Made by a program: the position numbers and the translations under genes | Notes under the pieces: model-generated | What the model was told of the DNA's origin: nothing | What the model saw: only the letters and a program-made list of their open reading frames with translations | Database searches by the model: none | In this document: piece after piece, positions 6,830 through 11,914 of the stretch | How positions within the stretch are numbered: the first letter of the stretch is position 1 | How the letters are laid out: each line of letters starts with the position of its first letter | Assembly (NCBI GenBank): GCA_021786655.1 | Contig: JAJYMU010000017.1 | Location: 1-11,914, forward strand | Source of the DNA: Bacteroidota bacterium | GTDB taxonomy: Bacteria > Bacteroidota > Ignavibacteria > Ignavibacteriales > Melioribacteraceae | Direction of reading: 5' to 3' | Length of the DNA: 11,914 bases

Positions 6830-7662
6830 TTAGTCTTGTCGGCATTGAGCTGTATAAAATTTTTAGAAAATGGCGGACGTACATCGGCTTCATCGCAATT
6901 TTTGTTATGACGGGTATCGTTCAGACTGCGATGTACTTCACGCGCGACCGGTTTGTTGCTGCGACAACGAGGGGATTGAGCGACGCTTTCGTTATCCAAG
7001 GAAATTTTTTCAACGGTTATGTTGTAGCCTACCTAATATTGAACGCGCTGTTTGTTCACATTCCGTTTTTGATTGTGCTCGTCGGCGGTGATTTGTTTGC
7101 GGGCGAGGCAACTGCGGGCACATATAGAGTTCTGCTTACGAGACCCGTTTCACGGCTGTCGCTGGTTACATCAAAATTTATTGCCGGATTTGTTTACGTT
7201 TTTCTTTTTATCGCGTTCTTACTTTTGCTTAGTCTTGGCGGAAGTCTCTTGCTTTTCGGTTCCGGCGAACTGCTTGTCTTCAAAGAGAAAATAATTATTT
7301 ACACGGGTGGAGAGATTTTGTGGCGGCTCTTTTCAGCATACGGCTTTTCGGTACTCAGCATGTTCATGGTTATGTCTCTCTCAATTTTCTTTTCTTCGCT
7401 GGTAAGCAATGCCATCGGTCCCATTGTTTCTGCAATGGCGGTAATAATCGTGCTGCTGATTCTCTCGGCAATACCTGTTGAAGTATTGCAGAACATGCGT
7501 CCGTACTTTTTCACAACGCATTTGTCCGGCTGGTCGGATTTTTTCGGCGATCCTGTAAACGCTACGGAAATTGTTAAATCCGCATTGGTGTTAATTGCCC
7601 ACATAATTTTTCTGTACATGCTTACTGCATATATCTTTATCAAGAAAGATATTCTGACTTAA
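6826..7662 (+). CDS. ABC-2 family transporter permease
   Basis: A 278-residue membrane protein with about six hydrophobic segments (near 18-38, 68-90, 112-140, 165-190, 195-217 and 250-272). The cytoplasmic loop GEATAGTYRVLLTRPVSRLSL after the second segment is the hallmark of ABC-2 permeases (E...GT.R.LL..P.SR) and is the expected contact with the ATPase. Its start overlaps the ATPase stop by four bases, so the two proteins are probably made in step and assemble into a homodimeric exporter or membrane-remodelling complex. A LolA-like periplasmic protein is encoded 14 bases downstream. The sequence does not reveal the substrate. Candidates from the family are lipids, antibiotics and ions; a LolA-like partner would favour something lipophilic. 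Confidence 0.83.
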   Translation: MISLVGIELYKIFRKWRTYIGFIAIFVMTGIVQTAMYFTRDRFVAATTRGLSDAFVIQGNFFNGYVVAYLILNALFVHIPFLIVLVGGDLFAGEATAGTYRVLLTRPVSRLSLVTSKFIAGFVYVFLFIAFLLLLSLGGSLLLFGSGELLVFKEKIIIYTGGEILWRLFSAYGFSVLSMFMVMSLSIFFSSLVSNAIGPIVSAMAVIIVLLILSAIPVEVLQNMRPYFFTTHLSGWSDFFGDPVNATEIVKSALVLIAHIIFLYMLTAYIFIKKDILT

Positions 7663-7676
7663 GAAAGAGGAATGAT

Positions 7677-8378
7677 ATGAAGAAGATATTTTTGATTGCG
7701 TTTGTATTCTTTTGCGGTTTTGGTTTTGCTCAAAGCAAAGATCCGAACAAGATTTTGAAGGCGGTAGAAGCCAGATTCGATAAAGTGAAAGATTACCAGG
7801 CAAACGTGAGCGTTAAGCTTGATATGGATTTTGTTAAGGTTCCGGAATCGAAAGCGAAACTGTATTTCAAACAACCGGATAAGGTTAAAATTGAATCGAC
7901 TGGATTTGCAATGCTGCCGAAACAGAGTGTCAATTTTTCTCCGGCTCAATTTTTAAAAGGTAATTTCACCGCGCTTTATGTTAGAAATGAAACTGCTAAC
8001 AATAAAAATCTTGATGTCATTAAGATAATTCCCAACAGCGACACAACCGATGTTATTCTCACAACTGTTTGGGTCGATCAAGCGCAGTCGGTGATTACGA
8101 AAGTTGAAACCTCTACAAAGAAAGGTGGAACAATTCAAATTGATTTCGTTTACGATCCCAAAACGATTCCGCTTCCTACAACTTTAAAATTCTCTTTCAA
8201 TTTAGGCGACGTGCAAATACCGGCAAGTGTTGAAAGCGCCCAGAGCAATCAAAACGATAAGCGCGGGGACAGAAGATCCGGCGCCGCTAAACTGAAAGGT
8301 TCGGTTATAATGACTTATTCTGATTATAAAATTAACACCGGCATACCGGATAGTTTTTTCGACGAGAAGAAAAAGTAA
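7677..8378 (+). CDS. LolA-like periplasmic lipoprotein-sorting/carrier protein
   Basis: A 233-residue exported protein. Residues 1 to about 18 are a signal peptide (MKKIFLIAFVFFCGFGFA, then QSKD); there is no lipobox Cys at the cut. The mature part begins with DPNKILKAVEARFDKVKDYQANVSVKLDMDF and continues with KAKLYFKQPDKVKIES, the pattern of LolA/LolB-fold proteins that bind acyl chains in a half-barrel. Later strands (VWVDQAQSVITKVE, GTIQIDFVYDP, GSVIMTYSDYKINTGIPDSFF) fit the second half of that fold. It is somewhat longer than classic LolA (about 180 mature residues), with a charged insert near 195-205 (QSNQNDKRGDRRSG). AGAGGA lies a few bases before the ATG. Co-transcription with an ABC-2 exporter suggests it hands a lipophilic cargo across the periplasm, but it may not be the canonical LolA. 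Confidence 0.72.
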   Translation: MKKIFLIAFVFFCGFGFAQSKDPNKILKAVEARFDKVKDYQANVSVKLDMDFVKVPESKAKLYFKQPDKVKIESTGFAMLPKQSVNFSPAQFLKGNFTALYVRNETANNKNLDVIKIIPNSDTTDVILTTVWVDQAQSVITKVETSTKKGGTIQIDFVYDPKTIPLPTTLKFSFNLGDVQIPASVESAQSNQNDKRGDRRSGAAKLKGSVIMTYSDYKINTGIPDSFFDEKKK

Positions 8379-8555
8379 ATAATCTGCTAAATTTCTTTTT
8401 AGAGAAAAACTTTTACACTTGTCGCTTATACAGACAATTTATAGGTTGATACCAGAAAAAATTGGGCGCGGAACTGCATATCGATTCTTAGAATACCATT
8501 CGGCTTTAAATTCAATTAACTAGTTTAAAAACAACCTTCTACAAAAGGGGTTTCT

Positions 8556-9164
8556 ATGAAACGATTAGTTTTGTTTTTCGCTACAATTTTATTTGTTACA
8601 ACAAATTTGTTCTCACAAAAAAAATTTTCTGTATCTGCATCGGTTGGCGTTTTAGATTCGTTCGGCACTGCACAGGGAATTGAAATTGGCTGCAAGCAAT
8701 CTATTTCTGATCATCTTTCGTTTCAATTTGTTGCAGCTTATTATTCATGGAGCTCGAATAAAGATCTAAATGCTTTTCAGCAATCTACGGGGCTGTACAT
8801 AAATTCGCTTGACTACTATCTTCACCATGTGAGAAAGGAAATAAGCGCATTAATACCTATTCGGTTGGGACTCAACTACGCGGTGGGTAATTCGTCTTCT
8901 CATCCTTATTTTGGTGTTGAATGGACATTAAACATGCTTTTTGAAAATACTTTTCTACCCCAGCCTATTTCCAATACGTCAATTCCGTTTACAGTTGCTT
9001 ATTCGCAATTGAAATCATCGCCGGTATTTGTCTCCATCGGCTTTGATATGGGTTATTCTTTTCGCATTGCAAATAATGTCAATGCATCGGCGGGCGTCAA
9101 ATATCAAGCGGGTAAGATGCTTGATTATGTCTCGTTTGTTGGGGGATTTGAATACTTTCTCTAA
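8556..9164 (+). CDS. Putative outer-membrane beta-barrel protein
   Basis: A 202-residue protein with a signal peptide (MKRLVLFFATILFVTTNLFSQ, cut before KKFS). The mature part alternates short beta-strands with polar turns: FSVSASVGVLD, GIEIGCKQSI, SFQFVAAYYSW, IPIRLGLNYAV, PYFGVEWTLNM, VFVSIGFDMGYSF, ASAGVKYQAGKM, YVSFVGGFEYFL. It ends on an aromatic-Leu strand, as small OmpA/OmpX-like barrels do. That supports an 8-stranded barrel in the outer membrane; the ligand or role is not recognisable. The start is well supported by AAAAGGGG ending five bases before the ATG. It is separated from the ABC unit by 177 bases and is probably transcribed on its own. It converges with the leftward YceI gene, leaving 50 bases between them. 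Confidence 0.65.
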   Translation: MKRLVLFFATILFVTTNLFSQKKFSVSASVGVLDSFGTAQGIEIGCKQSISDHLSFQFVAAYYSWSSNKDLNAFQQSTGLYINSLDYYLHHVRKEISALIPIRLGLNYAVGNSSSHPYFGVEWTLNMLFENTFLPQPISNTSIPFTVAYSQLKSSPVFVSIGFDMGYSFRIANNVNASAGVKYQAGKMLDYVSFVGGFEYFL

Positions 9165-9214
9165 AGCTATAAAAATGCGAATTCAGCTCGTGTGATTAAT
9201 CCAAGCAAATGTAT

Positions 9215-9853
9215 TTATAGTTTGTTCGAACCTACGATGTTTATGTGCACCGGAATATTCTGCGAGACTTTGCTGCCGATGATTGCGTTATCGATGTCGT
9301 AGTCGGAAAGCTGGACTTGAAATGATGCTTGAACGCCGAGCAAATCACCGGGCGCACGCTTCTGTGTCTGATCGTTTTCATCTAAATATATTGCTTGCGC
9401 ATCGGCAACAACTTCTTTTGTAACGCCGTGAAGTTTGAAATTGCCTTTCACTTTGAACGCAAGTTTGTTATCGGCAATCTGTTTTACATCGGAAACGGAT
9501 TTTATTTCAAAAGTCATTTCCGGGTAATCGGCTGCGTCCAGCCAGCTGTCGCTTTTCATGTGATGATTCCGGAGTTCAATGCCGGTATTGATCGATTCAA
9601 CCTTTACTGTCAGTTTTCCTTTTAATGTTTTTGCAAAGTTGGCAATATCAAACGAAACCTTTCCCGAAATTTCATTTGCCGTGCCTGTGAAATCTTCCAA
9701 GGGTGTTGTGCTTGAAAACACAACTTGGTTTCTTCCCATCTTATCTTCAAAGTTAAAAGTTTGTTCTCCTTTAGCTTTTACTTTGAAAGATTGTGCGGAA
9801 ATCATTGCAGAGGACAATAATAAACTTGTAAGCACGGCGACAAACGGCTTCAT
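9215..9853 (-). CDS. YceI-family periplasmic lipid/isoprenoid-binding protein
   Basis: A 212-residue protein with a signal peptide (MKPFVAVLTSLLLSSAMISA, then QSFKV) and one YceI domain, close to the family's usual length of about 190 residues. Features seen are FTGTANEISGKVSFD (about 55-69), the GIELRNHHMKSDSWLDAADYPEMTF block (about 91-115) with the conserved RN-HM and YP pieces, and the FKLHGVTKEVV strand (about 138-148). YceI domains form a lipocalin-like barrel that holds a long isoprenoid chain, such as a polyprenyl compound; the physiological role is generally poorly known. GGAG five bases before the ATG supports this start. A two-TM membrane protein is encoded 39 bases upstream in the same direction, so the two are probably co-transcribed. 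Confidence 0.85.
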   Translation of the reverse strand: MKPFVAVLTSLLLSSAMISAQSFKVKAKGEQTFNFEDKMGRNQVVFSSTTPLEDFTGTANEISGKVSFDIANFAKTLKGKLTVKVESINTGIELRNHHMKSDSWLDAADYPEMTFEIKSVSDVKQIADNKLAFKVKGNFKLHGVTKEVVADAQAIYLDENDQTQKRAPGDLLGVQASFQVQLSDYDIDNAIIGSKVSQNIPVHINIVGSNKL

Positions 9854-9892
9854 ATTAACTCCGGTGATTATTAACTACAAACGAAGGTTGGT

Positions 9893-10168
9893 TTAAGAAA
9901 GTTCAGAAGGTTTCTTTTTGCTTCTGAAAATAAAAAGGAGCGCCGCGGATATCACGGCGGTTATTGCGCTGATTAGAAGACTTAAATCAAGACCCCAAAC
10001 GAATTTATTTACCCATTGTTTATCCGTCCATCCGAAAAGTTCATCCTTCTTTTCAACAAGAACTTGTGTCTTTGTGAATATTTCTCCGCCGTATGCCAGC
10101 CAAACTATTAACGAGGCGACAACTACAATCGAACCCGTAACCAAAACAGTTTTCTGTTTCTTGTTCAT
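9893..10168 (-). CDS. Small two-TM membrane protein of unknown function
   Basis: A 91-residue protein. Segment 1 (TVLVTGSIVVVASLIVWLAY, about 8-27) and segment 2 (LSLLISAITAVISAALLFIF, about 63-82) flank a loop of about 35 residues (GGEIFTKTQVLVEKKDELFGWTDKQWVNKFVWGLD). The loop is rich in Trp and charge and probably faces the periplasm, with both basic ends (NKKQK, RSKKK) inside. I recognise no named family, though the EIFTKTQVLVEKKDELFGW stretch looks conserved rather than random. It precedes the YceI gene by 39 bases on the same strand, which suggests a shared transcript and perhaps a shared role at the inner membrane. No strong Shine-Dalgarno sequence is visible. Confidence 0.7.
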   Translation of the reverse strand: MNKKQKTVLVTGSIVVVASLIVWLAYGGEIFTKTQVLVEKKDELFGWTDKQWVNKFVWGLDLSLLISAITAVISAALLFIFRSKKKPSELS

Positions 10169-10331
10169 GCTGAAATCTTTCTATTATGTGACGGAATTAA
10201 TATACAATAATTTGGTTAGTGATTCACTGGGAACAGTTTTACCCTAAATTGAATATTACTTCGAAATGATTTAATTTTTCCCCGCGATTATTAAAGCAAA
10301 TCTGATTATTGAATAAACTTCAAGGTAAATA

Positions 10332-11558
10332 ATGAAAATTCATGAATATCAAGCGAAAGAAACTCTTAAGAAATTCGGCGTACCGGTTCAGGATGGAATT
10401 GCAATTAAGAATTTGTCGGAATTCGATTCGGCTGTTTCACAACTTCAAGCCCGCGGTATTAACCAGTTTGTTGTAAAATCTCAAATTCATGCCGGTGGAA
10501 GAGGCAAGGGAAAACTTTATAACCCTTCAAGCAAACAAGAATTAATTTTGGAAGGCGGAGTTAAGTTTACCACTTCAATTGACAAAGCGAAAGATTATGC
10601 GTCGAAGATGCTCGGTAATTTGCTGGTAACTCATCAGACTGGACCCGAAGGAAAAATTGTGAAAACACTTTTCATCACCGAAGGTCTCGATTACAAGAAA
10701 GAACTTTATCTCGGAATCCTTTTGGATAGAAGCGTTTCTAAAAATGTGATTATGGCTTCTACCGAAGGCGGCGTTGAAATTGAAAAAGTTGCGGCTGAAA
10801 CCCCGGAAAAAATTATTAAGGAATGGATAGAACCTTCTGTTGGAATTCAACCTTATCAAGCAAGAAAACTTGCTTTCGGCATGGGACTTCAGGGAGACGC
10901 ATTCAAAAATTTTCAGAGCTTCATTAAAAAACTTTACAAAGCTTACGAAGACACCGACGCATCACTTCTTGAAATCAATCCGTTAATCATCACAAACGAT
11001 GATAAAATTGTTGCGCTCGATGCTAAAATAAATTTTGACGACAACGCTTTATACCGCCACCCAGATATTGTGGCGTACCGCGATCTGGATGAAGAAGCAC
11101 CGCTCGAAATCGAAGCATCGAAATACAATTTGAATTATATCAAACTTGACGGCAATGTTGGTTGCATGGTTAACGGAGCCGGACTTGCAATGGCAACGAT
11201 GGATATAATTAAACTTGCCGGCGGCGACCCGGCTAACTTTTTAGATGTAGGCGGCGGAGCCAACAAAGAAACTGTTGCCAACGGGTTCAAAATTATTTTG
11301 TCCGATCCGAACGTTAAAGCAATCCTTATAAACATATTCGGCGGAATCGTTAGATGCGACAGAGTTGCTCAAGGTGTTATTGATGCCGTAAAAGAAATTT
11401 CAGTTCAAGTTCCTGTTGTCGTTCGCTTGGAAGGAACAAATGCCGAAGAAGCAAAAGAGCTTTTGGAAAATTCCGGTTTGAACTTTGAAGTGGCTTTAAG
11501 TCTGCATGAAGCAGCTCATAAAGTGACGGCGGTCTTATCGGTAGAATCTGCTGTTTGA
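10332..11558 (+). CDS. sucC: Succinyl-CoA synthetase (ADP-forming) beta subunit
   Basis: A 408-residue beta subunit of succinyl-CoA ligase, the TCA-cycle enzyme that makes ATP (or GTP) from succinyl-CoA together with the alpha subunit SucD. It has the ATP-grasp domain starting MKIHEYQAKETLKKFGVP, nucleotide-site VVKSQIHAGGRGK (47-59), MASTEGGVEIE (141-151), metal-site EINPL (214-218), and the CoA-ligase half with GCMVNGAGLAMATMD (277-291), NIFGGIVRCD (334-343) and VVVRLEGTN (362-370). It is about 20 residues longer than E. coli SucC, mostly from an insert after HAGGRGK (KLYNPSSKQELILE). AAGG lies six bases before the ATG. The gene appears to stand alone: the next reading frame is not sucD. 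Nucleotide specificity cannot be settled by eye. Confidence 0.95.
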   Translation: MKIHEYQAKETLKKFGVPVQDGIAIKNLSEFDSAVSQLQARGINQFVVKSQIHAGGRGKGKLYNPSSKQELILEGGVKFTTSIDKAKDYASKMLGNLLVTHQTGPEGKIVKTLFITEGLDYKKELYLGILLDRSVSKNVIMASTEGGVEIEKVAAETPEKIIKEWIEPSVGIQPYQARKLAFGMGLQGDAFKNFQSFIKKLYKAYEDTDASLLEINPLIITNDDKIVALDAKINFDDNALYRHPDIVAYRDLDEEAPLEIEASKYNLNYIKLDGNVGCMVNGAGLAMATMDIIKLAGGDPANFLDVGGGANKETVANGFKIILSDPNVKAILINIFGGIVRCDRVAQGVIDAVKEISVQVPVVVRLEGTNAEEAKELLENSGLNFEVALSLHEAAHKVTAVLSVESAV

Positions 11559-11595
11559 TTTTACCGGGTCGATTTTTATCTTGTTTAGCAAATAG

Positions 11596-11624
11596 GGAAT
11601 CTCTTGTACGATACAGGAGATTCC
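11596..11624 (+). terminator. Stem-loop downstream of sucC
   Basis: GGAATCTC (11596-11603) pairs with GAGATTCC (11617-11624). The pairing continues inward through TTGTA and TACAG, including one G-U pair, to give a 13-bp stem with a 3-base loop. It lies 38 bases after the sucC stop and before the next start at 11649. The following T content is modest (AGTTTAAG), so termination is likely but not a textbook T-run case. Confidence 0.6.
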
Positions 11625-11648
11625 AGTTTAAGTAAAATAAATTTTAAC

Positions 11649-11914
11649 ATGATCGAAATAAAAATTACAATTGATGCTGCTTTAAGTCTTCTTCTTCAGA
11701 GAATGAAGGTCGAGTTGAAAGTTCGCCAAAAAAGCGGGCTTGTCGCTCCGGGATTCAGACTTGAAGACTTAATGTACAAGGATTTAATCGCGCTAGTGGA
11801 AGCGTCTGTGTTTGATACGGTATTTCTTTTGCCGGTTGAGTTGATAAGAACGGAAACTAATCTTGTCCAAATTATAACCGATACAATAAGAGCGCTATCA
11901 CGGGTATTGCATCG
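11649..11914 (+). CDS. Hypothetical protein, partial (runs off the right edge)
   Basis: An ATG at 11649 opens a frame that stays without a stop for 88 codons to the window end. The product begins MIEIKITIDAALSLLLQR and continues with a mostly helical pattern rich in Leu, Val and charged residues (LEDLMYKDLIALVEASVFDTVFLLP, TNLVQIITDTIRALSRVLH). No signal peptide, no transmembrane segment and no motif is recognised. It starts 90 bases after sucC behind a strong stem-loop, so it may be a separate transcript. No clear ribosome binding site is seen. Codon use resembles the neighbouring genes, which supports a real gene, but the start could also lie elsewhere. Confidence 0.55.
   Translation, partial: MIEIKITIDAALSLLLQRMKVELKVRQKSGLVAPGFRLEDLMYKDLIALVEASVFDTVFLLPVELIRTETNLVQIITDTIRALSRVLH

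Noticed and set aside
8391..8408. Terminator hairpin after the LolA-like gene (TTTCT ... AGAAA)
   Set aside because: It has a five-pair AT-rich stem with no following T-run, too weak to call.

Overview
The window looks like a chromosomal fragment from the Bacteroidota/Chlorobi/Ignavibacteriota group, most likely an Ignavibacteria-type organism. The main pointer is the secreted protein at 1122-2795. Its C-terminus is a type IX secretion sorting domain of the YPNPFNPST...VFDLLGKEVATLV...GVY form typical of Ignavibacteria and relatives. AT-rich DNA, outer-membrane and periplasmic proteins and a Bacteroidota-like SucC agree. Several genes have clear Shine-Dalgarno-like sequences, and two of these decide a start codon. 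The lineage is inferred from sequence style, not from a search.

Left region (1-2870), accessory in character. Positions 1-109 look like one end of an insertion sequence with the first codons of a leftward transposase. It abuts a propeller-repeat reading frame (114-902) that seems to have lost its 5' part: the first sense codon after the junction is the conserved Trp of the repeat. A dense cluster of inverted repeats follows (931-1030), then the T9SS cargo protein, then a stem-loop between convergent genes.

Middle region (2871-8378), housekeeping and envelope. A leftward YbaK-like mischarged-tRNA deacylase is followed by two rightward gene groups. The first pairs a BadF/NagK-type amino-sugar kinase with an AmpG-like permease 16 nt downstream, which suggests uptake and phosphorylation of peptidoglycan-derived amino sugars. 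The second is an ABC ATPase, an ABC-2 permease (overlapping by ATGA) and a LolA-like periplasmic protein 14 nt further on, a compact unit probably acting on a lipophilic substrate or the cell envelope.

Right region (8379-11914). A small outer-membrane beta-barrel candidate converges on a leftward pair, a two-TM 91-residue membrane protein followed by a periplasmic YceI-family protein. A divergent intergenic region leads to sucC (succinyl-CoA synthetase beta subunit, TCA cycle). A strong stem-loop follows it, and the next gene, cut by the window edge, is unidentified and is not sucD. No tRNA, rRNA, CRISPR array or riboswitch was recognised, and no gene-free stretch exceeds 300 bases.
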